Positions 1 through 8,373 of a DNA stretch of 15,408 bases are shown here, in pieces. The first letter of the stretch is position 1, and the number at the start of each line of letters is the position of its first letter. This DNA is from JALYGJ01 sp963781705 (GTDB taxonomy: Bacteria; Chloroflexota; Limnocylindria; Limnocylindrales; CSP1-4): contig CAWAGP010000009.1 of the NCBI GenBank assembly GCA_963781705.1, forward strand, positions 1 through 15,408. The letters run 5' to 3'. Position numbers and translations under genes: made by a program. The notes below the pieces were generated by a model. It did no database searches and was not told where the DNA came from. It saw only the letters and a list, made by a program, of their open reading frames with translations.

Positions 1-249
1 GAAGCCGATGGTCAGGCCGGTGACGAGCAGGGCGTAGATGACCGAGCGGATGAACTGGGTGCTGTAGGTGTCGATGACCTGCGCGTAGACGCCGAAGTTC
101 CAGGTGAGTTGGAAGCCACTCGCCAGTGAGCCCTGCTGCAGGCTCACGTCGGCCATGACGATCATGGGCACGACGAAGAAGATGATCAGCCACACGCCGC
201 CGGGCAGCAGGAACAGGTATGGCGTCAGCCACTGCAGCCGGCGGCGCAT
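1..249 (-). CDS. ABC transporter permease, PotB-like (5' part only)
   Basis: This is the N-terminal 83 codons of an inner-membrane permease; the rest lies beyond the left edge. The protein starts MRRRLQWLTPYLFLLPGGVW and continues with a hydrophobic first membrane helix (about residues 9-32, ending in FFVVPMIVM). A short extracytoplasmic segment with SLQQGS follows, then the start of a second helix (ALLVTGLTIGF). The LLPG...FFVVP pattern is typical of the first helix of spermidine/putrescine-type (PotB/PotH) permeases. It lies 31 bp after the binding-protein stop and is the third gene of a minus-strand ATPase/binding protein/permease unit. A weak GAGAT ribosome site precedes the ATG. A second permease (PotC-like) would be expected further left; that is inference. 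The family call rests mainly on context plus the short N-terminus. Confidence 0.82.
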   Translation of the reverse strand, partial: MRRRLQWLTPYLFLLPGGVWLIIFFVVPMIVMADVSLQQGSLASGFQLTWNFGVYAQVIDTYSTQFIRSVIYALLVTGLTIGF

Positions 250-267
250 GGTTGATCTCGCCTAGCG

Positions 268-281
268 GGCGCGCGCGCGCC
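268..281. repeat. Self-complementary (GC)n tract in the binding protein-permease spacer
   Basis: GGCGCGCGCGCGCC reads the same on both strands. It sits directly after the binding-protein stop codon on the minus strand, whose TAG is at 283-281. It is flanked by two copies of CGCCTAGC (259-266 and 278-285). In RNA it can fold only into a short stem, so it is a possible stability element or simply a slippage-prone dinucleotide run. Confidence 0.5.
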
Positions 282-1589
282 TAGCCGTTGATGACCTGAT
301 TGAACAGGTCGTTCCAGGTGCGTTCCTCGTCCTCGGACAGGACCTTGTACGTGTACACGTTCGCCAGTGCAGCGTCGTCCGGAAATGCCGTTTGCGAGAT
401 GACCTGCAGGGTGTGGGCGCGGTACGGACGCCCGCTGGCCTTGGCCGCCTGGGCGTCGGCCTTCACCTGGTCGGCAACGCCCATGACCGGGCTGAAATAG
501 CCCACGTACTCGGTGACCATCGTGGCGTTACCGGTGTCGTAGTAGAAGTTCATCAACGCCTGTGCGTCGATCGGGTGCGCGGCGTTGTTGGGGATGGCCA
601 TGTTGTCAACCCACAGCATGCCGCCCTCCTGCGGCACCACGAACTGGATGTCGGGGTTGTCGAATAGCTGCATCTGGCTGATGTCACCCGACCAGGCCAT
701 CGAGATGGCCAGGTCGCCGGAGGCCAGTGCGTCGTAGTAGTCGTTGCCGTAGAACGCGCGGAACTGCCCGGCCTGGGCCGCGTTGAGCAGCTTGTCGGCC
801 GCGGCCTGGACGTCGGCGGGAGTCGCGTCCTGCGGCTTCACGCCATCGGACAGGAGGGCGAAGCTCATCGAATCACGCATCTCACTGAACATGCCCACCC
901 GGCCGGCGAAAGCCGGATCGAACAGGTCGTTGATGCTGGTGATGGGCCGGCCGGTCAGCTTGGGGTTATAGGCGATACCGGTGATGCCCGACTGCCAGGG
1001 CACCGAGTACTGGTTGCCCGGGTCGTACCAGGGGTTCGTATAGAGCGTTTGGGCGTTGTTGTCGAAGTTGGGCAGCAGGGAGTGGTCGAGCGGCTCGAGG
1101 TAGCCGAGCCGGATCATGTCCTGGATCATCCAGTCGGTCATCACGATCACGTCATAGCCGGTGTCGTGGCCGGCGGCCAGGTCGGGCTGGATCTTGCCGA
1201 AGAACTCAGCGTTGTCGTTGATGTTCTCCAGGTACGTAACCTGGATGCCCGTGTCCTGCGTGAACTTGTCGAGCGACGGGTGGTCCTGGCCATTGAGGTC
1301 GATGTACAGCGGCCAGTTGGCGAACGTCACCTGCCCGGCGGGCGTGGGTGGCGGGCCGGCTGGCGTGGACACGGGCGTTGGCTGCGTCGACTGCCCTGCC
1401 GGCTGGGAACCGCTCGGCGCGAGGGAGCCCGGTCCCGTACTGGTGCCGCTGGTCGGACCCGATACGGGCTGGCTGTTGCCCGGCGTGTTGGCCGCAGGGC
1501 TCTGGGCCGCGATGCCGCAACCCGACAAGGCCACGATTATCAGTGCGCTGACCGCTACCGCCGGCCACCTGTGTGCGCGGCTGTTCCTG

Positions 1590-1597
<8 letters not shown>
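281..1597 (-). CDS. Spermidine/putrescine-type (PotD-like) extracellular solute-binding lipoprotein
   Basis: This is the substrate-capturing lipoprotein of the left-hand ABC importer, 438 aa. The signal peptide has a basic N-terminus, a hydrophobic core (residues 12-24) and the lipobox L-S-G-C, with Cys27 as the lipidated residue. Residues 28-89 form a long linker rich in Ser, Pro, Thr, Gly and Gln. The folded domain begins near VTFANWPLYID (90-100), a typical PotD/PotF opening (N-W-x-x-Y-I), followed by YDVIVMTDWMIQDM and NLAxP-like ligand-binding regions. The start ATG has a strong AGGAGGAGGG ribosome site and overlaps the ATPase stop by 8 bp, implying coupled translation. Family knowledge points to polyamines or related small cations/amino-acid derivatives; the actual ligand cannot be read here. 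The ~60-residue linker is longer than usual. Confidence 0.93.
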
Positions 1598-2729
<1,132 letters not shown>

Positions 2730-2777
2730 TCGACAACCTCAGCACGGGACGAGGCAGGACGCTCAAGGGGCCCGCAA

Positions 2778-2783
2778 AGTATA
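2778..2783 (-). promoter_or_regulatory. Candidate -10 box for the ATPase-binding protein-permease operon
   Basis: On the minus strand this reads TATACT, a near-consensus -10 box in an otherwise GC-rich spacer, about 50 nt before the TTG start of the ATPase gene. No good -35 box is present at 16-18 bp (only TTCAAG-like), so if it is a promoter it probably needs an activator or a non-standard sigma factor. Confidence 0.35.
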
Positions 2784-2814
2784 TGTCCGCTTGTTCACAC
2801 TTGAAGGGCCATAT

Positions 2815-2828
2815 TTGCCGACCGGCAA
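2815..2828. promoter_or_regulatory. Perfect inverted repeat TTGCCG-AC-CGGCAA in the divergent spacer
   Basis: The two 6-bp arms match perfectly around a 2-bp centre. The repeat lies between the divergently read ATPase gene (start 2729) and the membrane-protein gene (start 2917), upstream of the candidate TATACT box. Its position and symmetry suit a dimeric regulator binding site. No local regulator is assigned to it. Confidence 0.35.
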
Positions 2829-2882
2829 GCTCATGCGTCCCGGCGCGGGATGCGGCCCTGACGCGAGTCGTTTCGTGGTGGC

Positions 2883-2910
2883 TTGACGTTGCGCGCCGCG
2901 GGCTGATACT
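2883..2910 (+). promoter_or_regulatory. Leaderless-type promoter (TTGACG / GATACT)
   Basis: TTGACG at 2883-2888 and GATACT at 2905-2910 are separated by 16 bp. The GTG start of the next gene follows only 6 nt after the -10 box, so transcription would begin at or next to the start codon. No Shine-Dalgarno-like sequence lies in the few bases between, which agrees with a leaderless message. Confidence 0.55.
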
Positions 2911-2916
2911 TGGTAC

Positions 2917-3627
2917 GTGACAGTAACAAGTGAGGACACCGATCGGCTCGCCGCCGTTGACGTCGAACGCGTGATCGGTGAAGCGGAGGCCAGCCTTGCC
3001 GGCGGGCAGTCGGTCGACCTGAGCCGGATCGGCTTCTGGCGCGCGGTGGCCGCCGTGAAACGTGACCCGGACCTGATCGACCGCTACGCCGAGCGCATCG
3101 GCAGGATCGACCGCGTCGCGTTCGAGCGCGCCATCCGGCTCAGGTTCCCGGCGTGGGTCGGCCTGCTGCTCGATACCGCCGGCGTGGTCGTCGGTGTCGT
3201 GCTGATGGCCATCGCGCCCGGCTTCAGTGCGCCGTGGCGGGAGATCGTCTTCCTGGTCGGCGTGGCGGCAGTCATCGGGGCCAGCCACACCCTCGCCCAT
3301 TGGATCGTCGGCCGGTCGTTCGGCATCAGCTTCAGCCACTGGTTCAGCAAGCCGCCGTTCAGCCCGCAGCCGGGCTTCAAGACGGATTACGCCGCGTACC
3401 TGCGCACCCCGGCACGCCGGCGCGCGTGGATGCACGCGTCGGGCGCGATCGTGACCAAGCTGGTGCCGTTCGTCGCTTTGCCGGTGGCCGTGGCAGAGGG
3501 CCTCGCTGGCTGGGCGCTCGGGCTGCTGCTCGTACTCGGCATCGGACAGCTGCTGACCGACGCATTCCTGTCGACCCGGCACAGCGACTGGAAGCGCTTC
3601 CGGCGCGAGATGCGCTACGCGCGCTGA
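2917..3627 (+). CDS. Polytopic membrane protein of unknown function (possible degenerate zincin-like fold)
   Basis: I do not recognise this 236-aa protein with certainty. Residues 1-75 are soluble and charged. Hydrophobic segments follow at about 79-100, 108-130, 176-195 and 197-216, then a basic tail with STRHSDWKRFRREMRYAR. The second hydrophobic segment ends in SHTLAHW (H124, H128), an H-x3-H arrangement reminiscent of the HExxH helix of membrane zinc peptidases (M50/DUF3267-like), but with Thr in place of the catalytic Glu. A later TD...STxxSDWK segment might be the matching C-terminal element. This relation is speculative, and an active protease is unlikely without the Glu. It starts with GTG immediately after a good promoter (leaderless) and is probably transcribed alone; a 51-bp gap and a fresh ribosome site precede the next gene. 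Confidence 0.8.
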   Translation: MTVTSEDTDRLAAVDVERVIGEAEASLAGGQSVDLSRIGFWRAVAAVKRDPDLIDRYAERIGRIDRVAFERAIRLRFPAWVGLLLDTAGVVVGVVLMAIAPGFSAPWREIVFLVGVAAVIGASHTLAHWIVGRSFGISFSHWFSKPPFSPQPGFKTDYAAYLRTPARRRAWMHASGAIVTKLVPFVALPVAVAEGLAGWALGLLLVLGIGQLLTDAFLSTRHSDWKRFRREMRYAR

Positions 3628-3678
3628 GCCGCACGCCGTCTCTAGAATCGGCCGAGGATCGCCACCGAGGAGGGCTTC

Positions 3679-4884
3679 ATGCAAGGCCACCAGATCGCCA
3701 TGCTCGGGACCGGGCTGATCGGCGACTTCTACACCATGACGCTTCATTCACAGCGCAGCCGCGACCGCGTGCGCATCGTCTACTCGCGCAGCGCGGAGCG
3801 TGGCCAGGCCTTCCGCCAGCGTTGGGACATCGCCGAGTCGACCACCGACATGAAGGCCGCTATCGAGCACCCCGATGTCGACGTGGTGGTCATCGGCGTG
3901 CCCAACTTCCTGCACGAGCAGGCGGTCGGCCTGGCGGCCGCGGCGGGCAAGCCGGTGCTGTGTACCAAGCCGCTCGGCCGCAATGCCGGCGAGGCGAAGC
4001 GGATGCTCGAGACGGTCGAAAAGGCAGGCGTCTTCGCCGGTTACCTCGAGGACCTGTGCTACACGCCGAAGACGCTCAAGGCCTTCGCCTCGGTGCGCGC
4101 CGGGGCCATCGGCGAGGTGACCTGGGTCCGCTCCCGGGAGGCGCACCCGGGGCCGCACTCGGCGTGGTTCTGGGACGGCCGGCTGACGGGTGGCGGGGCG
4201 ATCGTCGACCTTGGCTGCCACTGCATCGAGATCATGCGCAACTACGTGGGCAAGGACAATCGCCCGCTCGAGGTGATGTGCCAGGCGGACACCCTGGTCC
4301 ATCCCATCGACGACGAGGACAACGCCGTGGCGCTCATCCGCTTCGAGAGCGGCGCGCTCGGCCAGTTCGAGGTGTCGTGGACCTTCCGTGGCGGTATGGA
4401 CCTGCGCGACGAGGTGGCCGGCACCGACGGCACGATCTGGACCAACCACTACCTGCGCACGGGCTTCGAGATGTTCAGTGCCGGTAGCGCGGGCGGTTAC
4501 GTGGCCGAGAAAAGCGAAACGGACCGTGGCTGGATGTTCCCGGTGGGCGACGACATCGTCGAGCTCGGCTACGTGGACATGTTCAGCGACCAGTTCCGTG
4601 CCCTCGAGACAGGGTCGCCGGCGCAGGAGACGTTCTACGACGGGTACGTGGTCAACGCGGTGATGGATGCCTGCTTCAAGTCGGCCAAGTCACATGCCTG
4701 GGAGCCGGTGCAGCTGGCCGACTGGCGCGGCAAGGGCGTGCCGCGCATAGGTGCCGGGCGGCAGCCCGAGACGTACGACGGCAAGGTCGTGATCAAGTCG
4801 GAGCTGCTGCCCGACGGGCGGCGCAAGATGATCCTGAAGGACCCCTCGAGCGGCGATTACGTCGACCGCATCGTGGCCGGCTGA
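3679..4884 (+). CDS. Gfo/Idh/MocA family NAD(P)-dependent oxidoreductase (first of three)
   Basis: This is a 401-aa cytoplasmic sugar- or cyclitol-type dehydrogenase. The N-terminal Rossmann domain starts with IAMLGTGLIGDFY (dinucleotide loop GTGLIG, 10-15). VVVIGVPNFLHEQ (69-81) and LCTKPLGRNA (94-103) follow. The family EKP motif is TKP here (96-98), keeping the Lys. The substrate domain shows GGGAIVDLGCHCIE with His181 at the usual catalytic position, plus EAHPGPHSAWFWD (154-166). The ATG has GAGGAGGG 4 nt upstream. A TAGAAT at 3643-3648 might be a -10 box, though no -35 is evident. It is clearly paralogous to the oxidoreductase at 10132 (shared TKPLGRNA, GPHxAxFWD, ETFxDGYxVN). Its last 28 bp overlap the end of the convergent ROK gene. 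The substrate is unknown; the context suggests the same sugar pathway. Confidence 0.9.
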   Translation: MQGHQIAMLGTGLIGDFYTMTLHSQRSRDRVRIVYSRSAERGQAFRQRWDIAESTTDMKAAIEHPDVDVVVIGVPNFLHEQAVGLAAAAGKPVLCTKPLGRNAGEAKRMLETVEKAGVFAGYLEDLCYTPKTLKAFASVRAGAIGEVTWVRSREAHPGPHSAWFWDGRLTGGGAIVDLGCHCIEIMRNYVGKDNRPLEVMCQADTLVHPIDDEDNAVALIRFESGALGQFEVSWTFRGGMDLRDEVAGTDGTIWTNHYLRTGFEMFSAGSAGGYVAEKSETDRGWMFPVGDDIVELGYVDMFSDQFRALETGSPAQETFYDGYVVNAVMDACFKSAKSHAWEPVQLADWRGKGVPRIGAGRQPETYDGKVVIKSELLPDGRRKMILKDPSSGDYVDRIVAG

Positions 4885-6149
4885 TACCCCGCCAGATCCG
4901 TCTCGGCCAAGGCGCCGGGCTCGCCGGCAAGCATCCAGCGGCCGATGTTCTCGCGCGCGAACAGCTGATCGACGACCATCGCCGACGCGCCGATGACGCC
5001 GGCGAGCCCGCCCAGCGAAGAACGCTGGATGAGCAGCTCGCGCGTTGCCAGCGGCAATGAGCGGCGATAGACGGTCTCGCGAATTGCCGCCAACAGCAGG
5101 TCGCCGCTCTGGGCCACGGCCCCGCCGATGACGATCAACGAAGGGTTGAAGAAGTTGACGATCGACGCCAGCATGCCGCCGATACGCCGGCCGGCGGCCT
5201 GCAGCAGCGCCACCGATACGGCGTCGCCGAAGGATGCGGCACGGGCGACGTCCGCGGCAGTCACGCGGTCGTGTTGCTCGAGCGCGGCGCGCAACCGCTC
5301 GCTGCGACCGGCCCGCGCGGCGGCTTCGCCGTCGCGCGCCAGGGCGGCCCCGCCGGCGACGGCCTCGAGGCAGCCGATGTTGCCGCAGCGGCAGATGACC
5401 GCGGCGTCATCGACGACCTGCATGTGGCCCACGTCGCCGGCGCTGCCCTGCGCGCCGCGATGCAGCCGGCCATCGGAAATGATGCCGGCGCCGATGCCGG
5501 TGCCGACCTTGATCACGACAACGTTGTCGTGGCCCACCGCGACGCCGCTGCGCCACTCGCCCATGGCCAGCAGGTTGACGTCGTTGTCGACCCACACTGG
5601 CGCGCCGTAACGATCGGTGAAGCGCCCCCGCACCGGATAGCCGTCCCAGCCGGGCATGATCGGCGGCGAGATGGGCGTGCCGGTCATGAACTCGACCGGC
5701 CCGGGTACGCCGACGCCAATACCCCACAACGTACCGGGCAGATCGCGGGCGGTGGCGCGCAGCTCCGCGAACAGCTCATCGACGCGCGACAGGCAGCGCT
5801 CCGGTCCCTCGGCAATATCTGCCGGTTCGTCGCGGTGGGCGATGATCTGGCCGTCGAGGTTGGTCACCGCGACATCGATGCTGGTCGCCCCCAGGTCGGC
5901 CACCAGTACGTGGCCGGCGTCGCCGTTGAAGGCCAGCTGGCGCGGCGGCCGGCCGCCCGTGCTCTGGCCAACGCCGCTCTCGCGCACCAGGCCCAGGTCG
6001 AGCAGGCCACCGATGCGCTGGGCGACCACCGCGCGCGACAGGCCCGTGCGGGCGACGACCTCGGCGCGTGACCGCGCGCGACCCAGGCGCACGTCGTCCA
6101 GGACGGCCACCAGGGCATCCATCGTGACCTCAATCGGCGGTCCGCCCAT
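4857..6149 (-). CDS. ROK family transcriptional regulator (winged-HTH plus sugar-kinase-like domain)
   Basis: This is a probable sugar-responsive repressor of the adjacent operon. From the chosen start, residues 10-60 form a MarR-like winged helix-turn-helix (SRAEVVARTGLSRAVVAQRI). A basic GRPPR turn follows, then the ROK ATPase fold beginning VLVADLGATSIDVAVTNLDG (81-100). Later motifs are WGIGVGVPGPV, the catalytic-type Asp in VDNDVN (D190), KVGTGIGAGII and the zinc site GHMQV plus CRCGNIGCLE (C253, C255, C260). Because kinase residues are retained, residual kinase activity cannot be excluded. The start is uncertain: ATG 6149 lies 9 nt after a TATAGT box (nearly leaderless), while ATG 6122 has GAGGT 4 nt upstream. 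A longer reading back to 6290 would cross the promoter region and is unlikely. It is divergent from the operon at 6275. Confidence 0.92.
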   Translation of the reverse strand: MGGPPIEVTMDALVAVLDDVRLGRARSRAEVVARTGLSRAVVAQRIGGLLDLGLVRESGVGQSTGGRPPRQLAFNGDAGHVLVADLGATSIDVAVTNLDGQIIAHRDEPADIAEGPERCLSRVDELFAELRATARDLPGTLWGIGVGVPGPVEFMTGTPISPPIMPGWDGYPVRGRFTDRYGAPVWVDNDVNLLAMGEWRSGVAVGHDNVVVIKVGTGIGAGIISDGRLHRGAQGSAGDVGHMQVVDDAAVICRCGNIGCLEAVAGGAALARDGEAAARAGRSERLRAALEQHDRVTAADVARAASFGDAVSVALLQAAGRRIGGMLASIVNFFNPSLIVIGGAVAQSGDLLLAAIRETVYRRSLPLATRELLIQRSSLGGLAGVIGASAMVVDQLFARENIGRWMLAGEPGALAETDLAGYQPATMRST

Positions 6150-6158
6150 TTGCAGCGG

Positions 6159-6164
6159 ACTATA
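6159..6164 (-). promoter_or_regulatory. Candidate -10 box of the ROK regulator gene
   Basis: The minus strand reads TATAGT, ending 9 nt before ATG 6149. The -35 match about 17 bp upstream is poor (CGTTTG-like), which would fit a weak, autoregulated promoter. The divergent operon's dyad at 6189-6213 lies just upstream of it, so one bound repressor could affect both directions. Confidence 0.4.
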
Positions 6165-6188
6165 GCCGCTATTGCCGGTCACAAACGC

Positions 6189-6213
6189 ACTTTTGCACTT
6201 GACATGCGTAAGT
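6189..6213. promoter_or_regulatory. Imperfect dyad ACTTTTGCA-N7-TGCGTAAGT, candidate ROK operator
   Basis: The two 9-bp arms agree at 7 of 9 positions when one is reverse-complemented. The 7-bp centre contains the TTGACA -35 box of the operon promoter, so a dimer bound here would block RNA polymerase. A direct repeat GCACTT (6187-6192 and 6195-6200) overlaps the left arm. Assignment to the ROK protein is inference from its position in the 125-bp divergent spacer. Confidence 0.5.
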
Positions 6214-6228
6214 TTCGTGGGATAAACA
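6199..6228 (+). promoter_or_regulatory. Main promoter of the sugar-catabolic operon (TTGACA / TAAACA)
   Basis: A perfect -35 TTGACA (6199-6204) is followed by an 18-bp spacer and TAAACA (6223-6228). The expected start of transcription is near 6235, giving a leader of about 40 nt before the first start codon. This leader contains the purine-rich ribosome site AAGGAGAGGAG at 6265-6275. Confidence 0.6.
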
Positions 6229-6274
6229 GGCCAGAGGTCCGGCTTCCACGCGACATCAGCGGACAAGGAGAGGA

Positions 6275-7462
6275 GTGGTCGTAAGGCCAATGCGGCCAGT
6301 GAGCGCCATCGGCGCCGCTGTGATCGGCAGCGGTTTCATCGGCACGGTGCATCTCGAGGCTCTTCGGCGGATCGGCGTTTCCGTGCGCGGCCTGCTCGGC
6401 TCCTCGCCCCAGAGGGGGGCCGAGCGCGCCGCGCTACTTGGCGTTGACCGGGCGTACGCCGATCTCGACGACCTGCTCGCTGACAAGAGCGTCGAGGTCG
6501 TCCACGTCACGTCGCCCAACCACCTGCACTACGCGCAGGTCAAGGCGATCCTCGCCGCCGGCCGCCACGTAATCTGCGAGAAACCGCTGACCATGACTTC
6601 ACAGCAGTCCGCGGAGCTCGTCGAGCTCGCGCAGCAGGCGCGCGGCGACGGCAGGGTCGCGGCGGTCAACTTCAACATCCGCTTCTACCCGCTCAACCAG
6701 CACCTGCACGAGTTCATCGCCGGTGACGGCCTGGGCGAGGTGCGCCTGATCAGCGGCCGCTACTTCCAGGACTGGCTGCTGCTCGATACCGACTGGAACT
6801 GGCGGCTCGAGCCTGAACGCGGCGGCGCGCTGCGCGCGGTGGGCGACATCGGCTCGCACTGGCTGGACCTGACCAGCTTCATCACCGGCTGCCGGGTGAC
6901 CGAGGTCATGGCCGAGCTGAGCACGTTCGTGAAGACCCGCCAGCGGCCGACCGGGCCGGTGGAAACCTTCTCGACGCAACGCACGAATGACACCGTGCCG
7001 CGCGAGATCAGCACCGAGGACGCGGCGACCATCCTGCTGCGCTACGACAATGGCGCGCGGGGGGTGATGGCCATCTCGCAGATCAGCGCCGGTCACCGCA
7101 ACACGCTGCAGTACGAGATCGACGGCGCAGCATCGGCCGCGGCGTGGGATTCCGAACATCCCGACTTCCTGTGGCTGGGCCACCGCGGCCGGCCGAACGA
7201 GCTGCTCAACCGCGACGCGGCGCTCATGCTGCCGGCCGGCCAGTCCGCGGCGGCACTGCCCGGCGGCCACGTCGAGGGCTTCGCCGACACCTTTGCCGCG
7301 CTCTTCCGCGCCGTGTACGCCGACGTCGCCGCCGGCGCCATGCGCGAACACCCGCCGTACGCAACGTTCGCCGACGGGCACGAGGAGATGCTGGTCGGGG
7401 ATGCCATTGCCCGCAGCGCGCGAGATGGCACCTGGACGAGAGTCGAGGAGGTAACCCGATGA
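6275..7462 (+). CDS. Gfo/Idh/MocA family oxidoreductase (second of three), first gene of the operon
   Basis: This is a 395-aa NAD(P)-dependent dehydrogenase acting on a sugar, sugar acid or cyclitol. The Rossmann motif is AAVIGSGFIGTVH (14-26), followed by VVHVTSPNHLHYAQV and the canonical EKP motif in ICEKPLTMTSQ (102-104). In the second domain, GGALRAVGDIGSHWLDL carries His195 and Asp191 at the family's catalytic positions. Residues around 200-300 (RPTGPVETFSTQRTNDT..., DAATILLRYDNGARGVM) resemble enzymes annotated as oxidoreductases of glycosides and inositol relatives. The GTG at 6275 has AAGGAG 4 nt upstream; ATG at 6290 is an alternative that would remove five residues. The stop overlaps the next ATG (ATGA). 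Unlike the other two family members here it keeps EKP, suggesting a distinct role in the pathway. Confidence 0.92.
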   Translation: MVVRPMRPVSAIGAAVIGSGFIGTVHLEALRRIGVSVRGLLGSSPQRGAERAALLGVDRAYADLDDLLADKSVEVVHVTSPNHLHYAQVKAILAAGRHVICEKPLTMTSQQSAELVELAQQARGDGRVAAVNFNIRFYPLNQHLHEFIAGDGLGEVRLISGRYFQDWLLLDTDWNWRLEPERGGALRAVGDIGSHWLDLTSFITGCRVTEVMAELSTFVKTRQRPTGPVETFSTQRTNDTVPREISTEDAATILLRYDNGARGVMAISQISAGHRNTLQYEIDGAASAAAWDSEHPDFLWLGHRGRPNELLNRDAALMLPAGQSAAALPGGHVEGFADTFAALFRAVYADVAAGAMREHPPYATFADGHEEMLVGDAIARSARDGTWTRVEEVTR

Positions 7463-8373
7463 AACTCGGTTTCCTGACCGCGCCATTCCCTGACACGCCG
7501 TTGATGGAGGTCGCCGACTGGGCGGCCGAGGCGGATTTCGAGACGCTCGAGATCGCCTGCTGGCCGCAGGACCAGGGCGCCGACCGGCGCTACGGCGGCA
7601 CCAGCCACATCGATGTCACCAACCTGTCCGACAGCCATGCGCGCGACATCAGCGGCGAGCTGGCCGCCAAAGGCCTGTGCGTTTCCGGCCTGGGCTACTA
7701 CCCCAACCCATTGCATCCCGATCCGGCACATCGCGCACGGGTAATCGGCCATCTGCGGGACGTCATCGTCGCGGCACGCAAGATGAGCGTGCCGTACGTC
7801 ACCACGTTCATCGGCGCCGACGCCGCCAAGACGCCCGACCAGAACTGGGCAGACGCCCTGCGCATCTGGCCGGACATCGTCAGCTTCGCGCGTGACAACG
7901 GGGTCAAGCTGGCCATCGAGCACTGCCCCATGATCTTTTCGTACGACGAGTGGCCGAGCGGCCACAACCTCGCCTACTCGCCCAAGATGTGGCGGCGCAT
8001 CATCGAACAGTGGGGCGGCACGGTGGGCATCAACTTCGACCCGTCGCACTTCATCTGGGAAATGATCGACACCAAGCGCTTCATCGCTGAGTTCGGCCCG
8101 CACATCTTCTTCTTCCAGGCTCAGGACCTGCAGATCGACCGTGACGGGCTGTACGAAAACGGCATCATGTCGGCCGGCATGGACTGGCAGATCCGGCGGC
8201 TACCGGGACTCGGCGAGGTTGACTGGCGGATGGTCTTCGGCGAGCTGTATCGCGCGGGCTATGCAGGCGACTGTGTGATCGAACACGAGGACCGCGGGTT
8301 CGAGGGCAGCGACGAGCTGCTCAAGCGAGGCTTCCGCCTGGCGCGTGACTTCCTGCGCCCGTACGTGAAGTGA
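7459..8373 (+). CDS. Sugar phosphate isomerase/epimerase, xylose-isomerase-like TIM barrel (copy A)
   Basis: This 304-aa protein belongs to the AP-endonuclease-2/IolE/IolI-type TIM-barrel superfamily, which interconverts, epimerises, dehydrates or hydrates (keto)sugars using a divalent metal. The N-terminus MKLGFLTAPFPDTPL is the first strand. Likely metal ligands are Glu154 (AIEHCPM), Asp194 and His197 (FDPSH), His215 (GPHIFFFQ) and Glu275 (VIEHEDR). The start is the ATG overlapping the previous stop (ATGA) and preceded by GAGGAGGT; an in-frame upstream extension lies inside the previous gene and is not real. It is aligned without gaps, about two-thirds identical, to the next gene, so the pair arose by tandem duplication. 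Named family relatives include LgdB1/LgdB2 of levoglucosan breakdown and IolE; which reaction applies here is inference. Confidence 0.92.
   Translation: MKLGFLTAPFPDTPLMEVADWAAEADFETLEIACWPQDQGADRRYGGTSHIDVTNLSDSHARDISGELAAKGLCVSGLGYYPNPLHPDPAHRARVIGHLRDVIVAARKMSVPYVTTFIGADAAKTPDQNWADALRIWPDIVSFARDNGVKLAIEHCPMIFSYDEWPSGHNLAYSPKMWRRIIEQWGGTVGINFDPSHFIWEMIDTKRFIAEFGPHIFFFQAQDLQIDRDGLYENGIMSAGMDWQIRRLPGLGEVDWRMVFGELYRAGYAGDCVIEHEDRGFEGSDELLKRGFRLARDFLRPYVK

Noticed and set aside
3153..4487. 444-codon plus-strand open frame bridging the membrane protein and the first dehydrogenase
   Set aside because: It runs in another frame over two well-supported genes and reads as Arg/Gly/Pro/Ala-rich shadow sequence.
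6123..6290. N-terminal extension of the ROK regulator up to 6290
   Set aside because: It would translate through the operator/promoter and into the divergent gene's start; the added residues have no family counterpart, and starts at 6149 or 6122 fit better.
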